From positions 48,825 to 112,824 of the forward strand of contig CATLGV010000011.1 of assembly GCA_949948735.1 (NCBI GenBank): 64,000 bases of DNA, in the 5' to 3' direction. Origin of the DNA: an uncultured Lachnospiraceae bacterium. Lineage in GTDB: Bacteria; Bacillota; Clostridia; Lachnospirales; Lachnospiraceae. The notes below the pieces were generated by a model. That model was not told the origin of the DNA. It searched no databases and saw nothing but the letters and a program-made list of their open reading frames with translations. Positions 27,392 through 35,826 of this stretch are shown here, in pieces; the stretch's first letter is position 1; every line of letters begins with the position of its first letter. A program made the translations under genes and the position numbers.

Positions 27392-28523
27392 CCTCAAAAT
27401 TCCCGGCGTCCGGCAGCGCTATCCGCTCCGCATCCTGATACGCCCGCTGCAATGTCTCATCATCCGGCGCATGAATACGCACCGCTGCCCGCAGTGCGAT
27501 GCCGCTCACCCGATTCTGCCGCAGCCAATCTGCATACTGCCCATCCGCGCCGCCCTTTACAATGCACAGGGCCGCGTCGTTTATCCCGCGAAAGAACCGA
27601 ATCACCGCGTCATAATCATTTATCCGCTCCAGAAAGCAGTGCCCGTAAGCGTCCAGCTCCAGATTGGCCGTAGACACGGCCTGCAGACAGAGCTTACACT
27701 CGCCGGTAATATCCGACGCCTCCATCAGCACGTCCGGCCTTACCTTCAGGCATTCGGCAAAATACGCCTTTGCCCCCCGCGCGTCCCGCTCTCTGAAAAA
27801 ATCCGCCATCCGCTCCTTAATCTCCCGCGTCTCCGTCTTTTCCCCGATGATGGCCACGCGGCACTCATACGCCCGCAGACCGCGCACCGTCACCCAGACA
27901 TACAGCAGAAACTCCGAGATAAAGCCGAACACCCGCCGATGGTAATCGTCCGCAAAGCTCAGGTCAATCCGCTCCTGCAGCGCAAAGAGAATATCGAACA
28001 GCCACGCCGCATATTCGTCAAAAAGCGCCTTGGACGCAGCCATGATATTCCCGAAATACGTCTTATTGCCATGCACCAGACGCAAAAAAGCTTCATAATA
28101 CTGCGGCTGCCGCTCTCTGATAACCGCGCCCGTCTCGTCCAGCGCCCTGCTGCCGTGATGCGCACTGAAGCCGTGATGATAAGAGCCCGGCAGCTCCAGC
28201 TGCCTGGTCGTGATAATATCGTATTCCCGCAGCAGCCGCTCATATTCCGCCTCGGAAAAGACATACCCCTCCTCGCTTGTGAGAAACCGCCGGTAATGGC
28301 AGACGCCGACGTAATCTGCTCCGTGGAAATTTTTCCACACCCAGTATATGCCGGAAAGCTCCGCGTAATAGCAGTTTTGCGCGGAGATATTGTCTCCGGT
28401 ATCATCCCCCTGATAGCCGAAATCCTCCTTCGCCCCCGCATGCCCGACGTGCAGCGGTATATACATCGGGTCGTTTGGCACGTCAAAGCGCTTGTGCGTC
28501 ATGGCAAAAATCCGTACAGACAT
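27375..28523 (-). CDS. DUF4422 family protein (glycosyltransferase-like)
   Basis: A 382-aa protein of the DUF4422 family, which occurs in capsule and exopolysaccharide loci and is presumed to be a glycosyltransferase. It shows the typical start (RIFAMTHKRFDVP), GDNISAQNCYYAELSGIYWVWKN region, the YVGVCHYRRFL motif and HG(S)YFGNIM-like segment. Beyond residue about 260 there is an extra domain of about 120 residues without a recognised match. GGGGG seven nt before the ATG at 28523 supports that start over the TTG/ATG further upstream. It precedes the GH35 gene by 72 bp; a role in sugar metabolism with these enzymes is uncertain. Confidence 0.8.
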   Translation of the reverse strand: MSVRIFAMTHKRFDVPNDPMYIPLHVGHAGAKEDFGYQGDDTGDNISAQNCYYAELSGIYWVWKNFHGADYVGVCHYRRFLTSEEGYVFSEAEYERLLREYDIITTRQLELPGSYHHGFSAHHGSRALDETGAVIRERQPQYYEAFLRLVHGNKTYFGNIMAASKALFDEYAAWLFDILFALQERIDLSFADDYHRRVFGFISEFLLYVWVTVRGLRAYECRVAIIGEKTETREIKERMADFFRERDARGAKAYFAECLKVRPDVLMEASDITGECKLCLQAVSTANLELDAYGHCFLERINDYDAVIRFFRGINDAALCIVKGGADGQYADWLRQNRVSGIALRAAVRIHAPDDETLQRAYQDAERIALPDAGNFEGAADK

Positions 28524-28603
28524 AAAAAGCCCCCTTTTCCTTATAGAATACAATGTTTTCTTCCAAAGGGAAAGGGAGCCTATTCATTTTTTTCAATTTC
28601 TGC

Positions 28604-28929
28604 TTAACCAGGCTGTATTATGTATTCCCAGTCCATACCATCCTGAAGCACACGCAGTACTGTAACTACCGCTTTTTCTTCATCCACTGTATAAAACAAT
28701 AAATGATTATTCTGGGATTTCATATAAATATCATACCCCGATATTGGAATCCGGTTGTCTCATAACCTGTCGGAAATGTATTCAGCTGCATTGCCGCTCT
28801 TTTTATCTTTTGTGAAAAGCTTTCCGCATATTCGCGATATTTAAAAAATTGAATGATATAGTGTTTCTTATTTTTTACATCCCGCTTACCGCTCTCAGCA
28901 ATCACAACCTTGTACTTTTTGCTGCCCAT
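28604..28929 (-). pseudogene. Frameshifted RelE/ParE family toxin gene
   Basis: The first 69 codons encode a RelE/ParE-type toxin start (YKVVIAESGKRDVKNKKHYI ... LNTFPTGYETTGFQYRG) but then stop at 28720. The missing C-terminal half is present in another frame directly after: YDIYMKSQNNHLLFYTVDE, then AVVTVLRVLQDGMDWEYII, with a stop at 28604. The switch falls at a run of four G near 28737-28740; one lost G would restore a 108-residue toxin. It follows the antitoxin gene by 9 bp, with AAGGA overlapping the antitoxin stop. Either the toxin is dead or the base call is wrong. Confidence 0.75.
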
Positions 28930-28938
28930 CTATGATCC

Positions 28939-29097
28939 TTATACAGCATCGATTTCCTGCCACGCTTCTTCAATAGTCTGCACATGCCCATTTTCCATGT
29001 CGTCTATCGCTTCATCCAGCTTTTCCAGCAGGACGTCGATTGCATCCTCCAATGCGTAAGCATCCTCATGGGATTTTGTTGCCTGCGTTAATGCCAT
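28939..29097 (-). CDS. Small antitoxin-like protein, 52 aa
   Basis: A 52-codon frame (start 29097, stop 28939) encodes an acidic helical peptide beginning MALTQATKSHEDAYALEDA and ending TIEEAWQEIDAV. Size, acidity and position immediately before the RelE/ParE-like gene indicate the cognate antitoxin. AAAGGTGG lies before the ATG. It lacks an obvious DNA-binding domain. Confidence 0.7.
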   Translation of the reverse strand: MALTQATKSHEDAYALEDAIDVLLEKLDEAIDDMENGHVQTIEEAWQEIDAV

Positions 29098-29174
29098 AAA
29101 AATCCACCTTTCTCAAATCCAAACGCCAGACTTTTCTTTTATCATACCACTATCTGTCAGAAATATCCACCTAT

Positions 29175-29302
29175 TTAGGGAAACGCTGATTAAAGCGTTT
29201 CCTGCGCCGGATTTGCGCTGCGAAGCAGCACTTTCCTTTGCAAATCCGTGCGCATCCGCCGGAGGCTCTAAGGAAGCGATGCTTTAATCAGCGCTTCCTT
29301 AG
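29175..29302. repeat. Palindromic dispersed repeat, full copy 1
   Basis: A 128-bp element matching the reverse complement of 37324-37450 over its whole length with scattered substitutions. Each end forms a hairpin (GGAAACGC-TGATTAAA-GCGTTTCC here), inner arms GCGCCGGATTTGC / GCAAATCCGTGCGC pair, and the centre holds GCTGC-GAA-GCAGC. Its right end encodes the last codons and stop of the hydrogenase gene. Confidence 0.85.
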
Positions 29303-31043
29303 ACAAAGACCGCGGCATCTCCCACGCCTGATGGTCGGTATGTAACAGCATGTGCGCCTTGTGTGAAAGCGGCTTCTCCAAAAACTCCTCATACAACCGC
29401 AGCACGTCGGCATTTTCATGGGAAAACCGTATCTGCGCCTTTTCGTCAAGGCCCCGGAGGTTCTCGCTGCGGATGCCCGCAAGCTCAAAGCCGTCCTTAA
29501 TCGGCTGACCGCCGCCGCCGACACAGCCGCCCGGACACGCCATCACTTCCACGAAATCGTAGTGCACCTCTCCGGCCTCCAGCGCCTCAATCAGCGCCCG
29601 CGTATTGGCAAGCCCGTTGACCACCGCCGTCTGAATCACCGCGCCATTAATCTCAAAAGACGCTTCCTTCCATCTGGGCTGCTCCCGCGTGCTGCGCACC
29701 GCGCAAAACGCGTCCGCGTCCGGATTGGCGCCGGTCATCAGATAATACGCGGAACGCAGCGCAGCCTCCATCACGCCGCCCGTCGTGCCGAAAATCACGC
29801 CCGCGCCGGTGCCGTCTGCCATCAGCGCGTCGCAGGGAACCTCCTCAAGCGTCAGCGGATCGATATGCGCCGTCCGAATCATGCGCGTCAGCTCCCTTGT
29901 CGTGAGCACGATATCCACGTCATGTCCTGCGTACTCCTCGTAGAAAAGCTCCATATTGCGCTCGCCCTTCTTCGCGACGCACGGCATGACGGAAACCGTC
30001 ACGATATCCTCCGGCGCAACGCCGATTTTCTTTGCGAAATAGGTCTTCATCACCGCACCGAACATCTGCTGCGGGGATTTGGCCGTCGACAGCCGCCCCG
30101 TCAAATGCGGATACTGCGACTTCACAAAGCGCACCCAGCCCGGACAGCACGACGTAAACATCGGCATCTGCTTGGTATCGCCCTTCTTATATCGCTCGAT
30201 AAACTCGTTTCCTTCCTCCATAATCGTAAGATCCGCCGAGAATACCGTGTCGAACACATAGTCAAAGCCGATGCGCCGCAGCGCGTCCGCAATGCGCCCC
30301 ATGGTCGCCTCCTCCTGCGGGATGCCAAACACCTCTCCCCATGCAGTGCGGACCGCCGGTGCCACCTGTACGACCGTTACCTTCTTTTTGTTTTCGATGG
30401 CCCACCATGCCTTTTCCGTATCGTCCCGCTCCCGCAGCGCGCCGACCGGGCAGTGCGTGATGCACTGGCCGCACAGCACGCAGTCCGACTCCTCGATTGT
30501 GCGGTTCCCCGACACATAAACGCCGGTACGGGATCCGGTTCCCTCAACGTCCCATACCCTGACGCCCTGTATCTTGTCGCAGACCTGTATGCAGCGCATA
30601 CACTTGATGCACTTGTCCGCGTCCCGTATCAGCGGGAAATTCTTATTCCACGGTAACGGATGCAGCTCCTTCTCATAGGGCACGTCGAGAATATTCAGAT
30701 TCCGGGTGATGGTCTGGAGCGAGCAGTTCCTGTTGCGCGAACAGGTCACACAGTTGCTGTTATGCTGGGACAAAATCATCTCCACCGTCTTTTTGCGGTT
30801 CCTGCGCACCTTGGGGCTGTTCGTGTAGACAACCATCCCCTCCTCCGCCAGGTTATTGCACGAGGTCACCAGCTTTTCCTTGCCCTCTATCTCCACCACG
30901 CACACGCGGCAGGCGCCGATTTCATTGATGTCCTTCAGGAAGCAGAGCTTGGGAATGGGAATGCCCGCACTGTTTGCCGCGTCCATTATCGAGCTTCCCT
31001 CCGGTACCTCCACTGTTTTCTGGTCGATTGTAAGCTTTACCAT
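29268..31043 (-). CDS. [FeFe] hydrogenase, NADH-type multi-cluster catalytic subunit
   Basis: A 591-aa cytoplasmic hydrogenase. In order: a plant-type [2Fe-2S] domain (cysteines in CFLKDINEIGACRVC and SC near residue 63), a His-Cys cluster motif (HNSNCVTCSRNRNC), two [4Fe-4S] ferredoxin motifs (CIKCMRCIQVC, CVLCGQCITHC) and the H-cluster domain with L1 FTSCCPGWVRF, L2 MPCVAKKGE and L3 MACPGGCVGGGGQP. It produces or consumes H2 with electrons delivered through the clusters. The ATG at 31043 overlaps the upstream flavoprotein stop (TTATGGTAA), with AAAGGAGG 12 nt before it, so translation is coupled. The last about 11 codons (SKEALIKASLP) come from the dispersed repeat. Confidence 0.93.
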   Translation of the reverse strand: MVKLTIDQKTVEVPEGSSIMDAANSAGIPIPKLCFLKDINEIGACRVCVVEIEGKEKLVTSCNNLAEEGMVVYTNSPKVRRNRKKTVEMILSQHNSNCVTCSRNRNCSLQTITRNLNILDVPYEKELHPLPWNKNFPLIRDADKCIKCMRCIQVCDKIQGVRVWDVEGTGSRTGVYVSGNRTIEESDCVLCGQCITHCPVGALRERDDTEKAWWAIENKKKVTVVQVAPAVRTAWGEVFGIPQEEATMGRIADALRRIGFDYVFDTVFSADLTIMEEGNEFIERYKKGDTKQMPMFTSCCPGWVRFVKSQYPHLTGRLSTAKSPQQMFGAVMKTYFAKKIGVAPEDIVTVSVMPCVAKKGERNMELFYEEYAGHDVDIVLTTRELTRMIRTAHIDPLTLEEVPCDALMADGTGAGVIFGTTGGVMEAALRSAYYLMTGANPDADAFCAVRSTREQPRWKEASFEINGAVIQTAVVNGLANTRALIEALEAGEVHYDFVEVMACPGGCVGGGGQPIKDGFELAGIRSENLRGLDEKAQIRFSHENADVLRLYEEFLEKPLSHKAHMLLHTDHQAWEMPRSLSKEALIKASLP

Positions 31044-32869
31044 AATGTCGCACGCCCTCCTTTCAGTATTCCGTATCCAAAGTGGTCGCAGCGCAGGCAT
31101 CTGGCCGCCTCCTGCCTGCACTCTGCCTCCGTCATGGGCTTCTCAACCCCTTCAAAATCGCAGATTCGCTCACAGGCCTCCCGCTCGGTCATATTGACGC
31201 GGCCGCACGGGTCTCTGTCCGCCATATTGGGCTTGGGCACCTCGACCTCGCTCTGAATCACATGATGATACCCCAGATACTCGTCAATATTCGCCGCGAT
31301 GACCTTTGCCGCGCCGATTGCCTTGATGACCGTCGCCGGCCCCGTCGCACAGTCGCCGCCCGCAAATACACCCGGCAGCAAATCAAAGCCGCCGTGCCTT
31401 CCGGTCTGGATAACTCCCCGATTGACCGGTACGCCCGCGTCCGCAAAGTGCTTGGACTCGATATCCTGCCCGATGGCAACAATAACCGTCGTACACGGAA
31501 GCATCTGCTCCGGCTCGCCCGTGGGTTTCACGCCTGCGCGCCCGTCCCTGATTGCGCTGATCATCTGCGGCTGCACCCACAGCCCTTTCACACGGTGATT
31601 CTCGTCCGTCTCTATCCGGACCGGCGCCTTGAGCGTCGCAACCTCCACGCCCTCCGCAATCGCGCCCTCAATCTCATCCGGCAGCGCTGTCATATCCGCA
31701 ACGCGCCTGCGGTATACAATGCTGACCTTTTTTGCGCCAAGCCGTACCGCGGTGCGGACCGCGTCCATAGATACGTTGCCGCCGCCGATGACGCACACCT
31801 CCTGACCCTTCAAGTCAATCGCCGTGTCCTTGCCGACGTCGCGCAGGAACTGAACCGCGGAAATCACACCGTCCGCATCCTCCCCGTCCACGCCCAGCTT
31901 CTTGTCGGAGCTTGCACCGATGGTAATAAGCACCGCGTCATACTGCTCCCGCAGTTCATCGATTGTGATATCGATACCGATTCGAAGGCCGTGCTTTACC
32001 TGAACGCCGGTCTCCAGAATGGCGTTAATATCGTCATCCAGCCTGTCCTTGGGCAGACGGTAATTCGGGATGCCATAGCGGAGCATGCCGCCAAGCTTCG
32101 GAAGCATCTCATATACGACGACCTGATGCCCCATCAGCTGCAGATAATACGCCGTACTCAGCCCGCCCGGCCCGCCGCCGACAATCGCTACCTTTTTGCC
32201 CGTGGACGGCTGGCACTGCGGCGGCGCTACCTTTCCTGCAAAATCCGCCGCCATGCGCTTGAGTCCCCGGATATTGACCGCGTCGTCCACCATATTCCTG
32301 CGGCATCTGGCCTCGCAGGGATGCTCGCAGATAAAGCCGCAGGTCGTCGGGAACGGATTGTCCTTGCGTATCAGCCGAATCGCGTCCTGATACCGTCCTT
32401 CGTGGACAAGCGCAATATACCCCGGAATGTCCACGCCCGCCGGGCACAGCGATACGCAGGGCACTGGCTGCTGGTAATTGCAGTGGCATCTGCCAAGCTC
32501 GATATGCGCGACATACTCCTCGTGAAAACCGATCAGTCCCTTATACACCATATTGGCCGCTTCGTATCCGATTGCGCAGTCAGCCGTCTCCATAATCGAG
32601 ACTGCCGTCTCCTTCATCTCGTCCAGCGTCTCCATTGTCGCCCTGCCGTTTAACACATCCGAAATCATTTTCTTAAGCTGACGCAGCCCGACTCTGCACG
32701 GAACGCACTTCCCGCAGGTCTGGGCATGGCAAAGCTCCAGAAACGCCTTGGACATGTCAATCGGGCACAGCCCCGACGGGCTTGCCTCGATTCTTCTCTC
32801 GAAGTCTCTGTAGAGCTGTTCGACAACCAGCTGTGCTTTATTCGGTACGGGGATTTCAAGTCTGCTCAT
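31037..32869 (-). CDS. NAD(P)-dependent GltD-like flavoprotein with NuoF-type Fe-S domain
   Basis: A 610-aa electron-transfer subunit. Residues about 30-115 resemble the C-terminal [4Fe-4S] domain of NuoF/HydB (CGKCVPCRVG ... DCAIG). The middle and C-terminal parts are like GltD/NfnB: CxxxC-rich helical cluster domain (CVSLCPAGVDIPGY, CGFICEHPCEARCRR), FAD site (IVGGGPGGLSTAYYL), NAD(P) site (VIGGGNVSMDAVRTA) and GGDCATGPATVIKAIG. A last ferredoxin-like cysteine pair (CLRCDHFG) lies near the C-terminus. It lacks the FMN/NADH-binding part of NuoF. Together with the hydrogenase it should link pyridine nucleotides to H2. AAGGAGG precedes the ATG. Confidence 0.88.
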   Translation of the reverse strand: MSRLEIPVPNKAQLVVEQLYRDFERRIEASPSGLCPIDMSKAFLELCHAQTCGKCVPCRVGLRQLKKMISDVLNGRATMETLDEMKETAVSIMETADCAIGYEAANMVYKGLIGFHEEYVAHIELGRCHCNYQQPVPCVSLCPAGVDIPGYIALVHEGRYQDAIRLIRKDNPFPTTCGFICEHPCEARCRRNMVDDAVNIRGLKRMAADFAGKVAPPQCQPSTGKKVAIVGGGPGGLSTAYYLQLMGHQVVVYEMLPKLGGMLRYGIPNYRLPKDRLDDDINAILETGVQVKHGLRIGIDITIDELREQYDAVLITIGASSDKKLGVDGEDADGVISAVQFLRDVGKDTAIDLKGQEVCVIGGGNVSMDAVRTAVRLGAKKVSIVYRRRVADMTALPDEIEGAIAEGVEVATLKAPVRIETDENHRVKGLWVQPQMISAIRDGRAGVKPTGEPEQMLPCTTVIVAIGQDIESKHFADAGVPVNRGVIQTGRHGGFDLLPGVFAGGDCATGPATVIKAIGAAKVIAANIDEYLGYHHVIQSEVEVPKPNMADRDPCGRVNMTEREACERICDFEGVEKPMTEAECRQEAARCLRCDHFGYGILKGGRATLW

Positions 32870-32971
32870 TGTAAACCTCCTTCACACCTCTTTTACTCTG
32901 TTCCTATTCGAGCTTTTTCAAGGAAGCGCGATAAAAGGCCCTGCTTTCTCAAAATTCTCGGATTTCCGACA

Positions 32972-33001
32972 ATGTAAGCTCTTACATAGCATTGTACAAT
33001 G
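32972..33001. promoter_or_regulatory. Adjacent palindromes upstream of the hydrogenase operon
   Basis: ATGTAAG-CT-CTTACAT (32972-32987) and CATTGTACAATG (32990-33001) lie about 105-130 bp before the flavoprotein start. They look like regulator sites; the spacing does not match a Rex operator. Confidence 0.4.
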
Positions 33002-33041
33002 AAGTAGGGGGTTTTGGCAATCATTGATATTAAATAGACAA

Positions 33042-33761
33042 TTATTCGTTTTGGGCATTGCGTGTCCGGTTCAGCTTCGCCCAGTTTATCAGCCCGATTA
33101 TTGCCATTATCAGATATATGCTCCGCTTTGTCAGATAAACCGCATCAAAATGCGCTATGTACATACCGACCGAGACAATATCCGTAATAATCCACCAGAC
33201 ATACTGCTCCCGGTACCGGAAAAGCTCCAATATCGTGGCGATAATGCCTATACTGAGCGTAAACGCGTCAAACCACGCAACCTCTCCGCCGATTCGCACA
33301 AGGACAGCATGATAAATCAGCGCGCTTGCCACGACAACCGCCGCGCATACGGCGTTCTGGAGCAGGGTAAGCCTTTTGGCCTTCGTCTTATGCGTTATCT
33401 CCGAATCACGATGTTTGGCCCAGAAGTACCAGGACACAAAATTCATCGGAATATAAAACAGGATTTCCAGCAGCGCGGTTCCCCATATATGCCAGTAAAC
33501 AAGATAAACCGCATAGACAATCGTATTGACTGTGGCAAACGCAAAGTTGCTGATATTGGCCTTTGCCGTAAAGAAAATACAGATCACGCCGCACACCGCG
33601 CTGATAAAGTTGATGATCGTAAGCCACGCGGGATTGCCGTCCGAGGCTCCCGTCGTGAAAGCTACGACCATCGCCCTCGCCGCAATAAGCACCATGACGG
33701 CGCCCATCACATACTCATACCATTTCAGCTCCCGAAAGCTCTTTTTTATATGATCCACCAT
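33042..33761 (-). CDS. pnuC: PnuC-type nicotinamide riboside transporter
   Basis: A 239-aa membrane protein with about seven helices and the PnuC features (NFISAVCGVICIFFTAK, NTIVYAVYLVYWHIWG, the SWYFWAKHRD motif). It brings in a vitamin B3 precursor by facilitated diffusion, trapped by phosphorylation. Its start overlaps the end of the nadR-like gene by 16 bp; AAGGAGG lies inside the upstream gene. Together they form a short NAD-salvage operon. Confidence 0.9.
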   Translation of the reverse strand: MVDHIKKSFRELKWYEYVMGAVMVLIAARAMVVAFTTGASDGNPAWLTIINFISAVCGVICIFFTAKANISNFAFATVNTIVYAVYLVYWHIWGTALLEILFYIPMNFVSWYFWAKHRDSEITHKTKAKRLTLLQNAVCAAVVVASALIYHAVLVRIGGEVAWFDAFTLSIGIIATILELFRYREQYVWWIITDIVSVGMYIAHFDAVYLTKRSIYLIMAIIGLINWAKLNRTRNAQNE

Positions 33762-34249
33762 TTTCGCTCCTCCTCCTTTTCCATTGCCCGAAGCTGCGTA
33801 CCGCTGATCGGATAATGCTCCCGCCTTACATCCACCAGCCGGTGCACGGCTTCCGGATACGCCCGTTCAAAATACGGCCCGTAGCTCTCCTCGCTGCTGT
33901 ATACCGCATCCAGACGGCTGCCAAGCGTCCTGCGCACCAACGGCGTTTCTGCGTCCCAGTCCTCCGAGCCGTCCGGCAGCCGCAGCCGCGTAATGTCAAT
34001 CAATACGGGAATCACCTCCGCATACCGGCCGGCCTCCCTGCAGATTTTTTCAAGCTGCGCCGCGCGCCTTTCCACGGACAGCCATTCCTCCGGATGCTCT
34101 TTGCGGATAAGCTCCTCATCCGCCCCGCCCCAAAACAGGATTGCGTAAACCCTTTCACACTCCTGCGCCGCGACATGAATACAATATTGATGTCCCTTAT
34201 GAAACGGTAAAAATTTACCGCCGTACATGCCGATTTTATACTGCTTCAA
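33746..34249 (-). CDS. NadR-like nicotinamide-nucleotide adenylyltransferase
   Basis: A 167-aa nucleotidyltransferase with GGKFLPFHKGH (HxGH nucleotide site) and the ISGTQLRA signature. It equals the NMN adenylyltransferase domain of NadR without the kinase domain and without the HTH domain. The start is TTG at 34249, with AGGAGAGG eight nt before it. Coupled with pnuC, it would convert NMN to NAD; a separate ribosylnicotinamide kinase would be required. Confidence 0.83.
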   Translation of the reverse strand: MKQYKIGMYGGKFLPFHKGHQYCIHVAAQECERVYAILFWGGADEELIRKEHPEEWLSVERRAAQLEKICREAGRYAEVIPVLIDITRLRLPDGSEDWDAETPLVRRTLGSRLDAVYSSEESYGPYFERAYPEAVHRLVDVRREHYPISGTQLRAMEKEEERKWWII

Positions 34250-34278
34250 TCCTGTTTCCTCTCCTGCATGATAAAAAT

Positions 34279-34306
34279 GCGGGGCAGGCGAAAACGCCCG
34301 TCCCGC
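34279..34306 (-). terminator. Terminator after the M18 aminopeptidase gene
   Basis: A 12-bp imperfect stem (34279-34290 with 34295-34306) with a 4-nt loop, followed on the minus strand by ATTTTTATC, lies 13 bp after the aminopeptidase stop. Confidence 0.7.
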
Positions 34307-34319
34307 AAGCTCAAGCTTA

Positions 34320-35720
34320 TTACGCGTTCAGCAAAAATGCCAGATACCCTCTTACCGCCTCATACACGTCGGCTTTGCTGCTCGCCTCGTAGGGCGCGTG
34401 CATATTGAGCACCGCAACGCCGCTGTCAATCACGTTCATACCGTATTTTGCCATGATATAGGCGATGGTGCCGCCGCCGCCGATGTCCACCTTGCCAAGC
34501 TCCGCGAACTGGTAAGACACCTCCGCGTCGTCCATGATCCTTCGAAGCTTCGCGATGTACTCCGCATTCGCGTCGTTGGAGCCGCTCTTGCCGCGCGATC
34601 CGGTGAATTTGTTGAACGTAAGCCCCTTGGACAGGAAAGCGGCGTTATTCTTCTCAAACGCACTTGCGTACAGCGGGTCATAGCCTGCGCTTACATCGGA
34701 GGAGAGCATATTGGAGCGTGAAAGCGCACGGCGCACCAGAAGCTGCGAATCGGCCTCCGTCGCCGCAATCAGCTCCGCCACCGCGTTCTCAAAAAACCGG
34801 GACTGCATGCCGGTCGCGCCGACACTGCCGATTTCCTCCTTGTCCACCAGCAGACAGCAGAGCGTCCGCTCCGTAACCTCGTCCGCATCCAGCATCGCAA
34901 AGAGCGATGTAAACGCGCAGATACGGTCATCCTGCCCGTACGCCAGAATCATGCTCCGGTCAAAGCCCAGATCCCTTGCTTTTCCCGACGGAACGATTTC
35001 CAGCTCCGCTGAGAGAAAATCCTCCTCCTCAATGCCGTAGGTATCGGACAGAATGCGCAGCACATTCGCCTTGAGCGTATCCTTTTCTTCCTTCTCCAAA
35101 TCCTCGTCCTTTTCAATCGGGCAGTTGCCAATCAAAAGGTCCAGATTCTCGCCTGTCACAACCTCCGTCGCTTTCTTTGCCATCTGCTCTCCCGCCAGAT
35201 GAATCAGCAGGTCGGTAATGACAAATACCGGATCCTCCTCCTTCTCCCCGATGCTGACGTTGACAACGCTGCCGTCCTTCTTCGCGATAATCCCGTGAAT
35301 CGCAAGCGGCGTCGCCGTCCACTGGTATTTCTTGATGCCGCCGTAATAATGCGTATCCAGATACGCAAAGCCGTCGCTCTCATACAGCGGATTCTGCTTT
35401 ACGTCGATTCTCGGGGAATCGATGTGCGCGCCCAAAATATTCATTCCCGCGGAAACCGGCTGTTTCCCGAGCTGGAACAGCGCTATGCTCTTGTTCATCT
35501 GCACGACATACAGCTTATCCCCCGCCTTCAACGGCTCCCCGGACTCCAGCGCCGCGCCAAGCTCCTTATAGCCCTTCTCCCTGGCCATGCGGACTGCCAC
35601 CTCCACGCATTCGCGCTCTGTCTTTCCCTCGTCCAGGCACTTCTTATACAGGTCGCATACCCTGTTCAATTCCTTTTCGTTCTCCTTGGCCTTCCCAAGC
35701 CATAAGCTTTCTTTTTTCAT
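34320..35720 (-). CDS. M18 family metallo-aminopeptidase
   Basis: A 466-aa cytosolic aminopeptidase I-type enzyme needing two metal ions. Visible motifs are GAHIDSPRIDV (metal-binding His/Asp), DKEEIGSVGATG (catalytic Glu and metal ligand), and HAPYEASSKADVYE with the last metal-binding histidine. The length is normal. GGAAGGAAG precedes the ATG at 35720; the in-frame ATG at 35747 has no ribosome binding site. It is probably a single-gene unit for peptide turnover. Confidence 0.9.
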   Translation of the reverse strand: MKKESLWLGKAKENEKELNRVCDLYKKCLDEGKTERECVEVAVRMAREKGYKELGAALESGEPLKAGDKLYVVQMNKSIALFQLGKQPVSAGMNILGAHIDSPRIDVKQNPLYESDGFAYLDTHYYGGIKKYQWTATPLAIHGIIAKKDGSVVNVSIGEKEEDPVFVITDLLIHLAGEQMAKKATEVVTGENLDLLIGNCPIEKDEDLEKEEKDTLKANVLRILSDTYGIEEEDFLSAELEIVPSGKARDLGFDRSMILAYGQDDRICAFTSLFAMLDADEVTERTLCCLLVDKEEIGSVGATGMQSRFFENAVAELIAATEADSQLLVRRALSRSNMLSSDVSAGYDPLYASAFEKNNAAFLSKGLTFNKFTGSRGKSGSNDANAEYIAKLRRIMDDAEVSYQFAELGKVDIGGGGTIAYIMAKYGMNVIDSGVAVLNMHAPYEASSKADVYEAVRGYLAFLLNA

Positions 35721-35826
35721 TGCCGTCTTCCTTCCTTCTATCGTCATTTTGCCGCATCTTCTTATACTTATTCGCAGAAACGGCGCTATCTATACCATAC
35801 CACATTCTGCGGGAAAAACAATTCCC

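Noticed and set aside
27375..28523. DUF4422 gene as part of a capsule locus
   Set aside because: No other polysaccharide assembly genes (glycosyltransferases, flippase, polymerase) are nearby.
25962..28607. Very long plus-strand frame opposite the GH35 and DUF4422 genes
   Set aside because: Arg/His/Pro-rich antisense shadow of well-supported minus-strand enzymes; no start signal or domain.
32921..32955. Another fragment of the palindromic repeat (GGAAGCGCGATAAAAGG...)
   Set aside because: Only the first few bases match well and the hairpin is not preserved.
32972..32987. Rex operator before the hydrogenase operon
   Set aside because: The palindrome has 8 bp between its GT and AC ends where the clostridial Rex pattern needs 10, and the TTGT/ACAA ends are absent.
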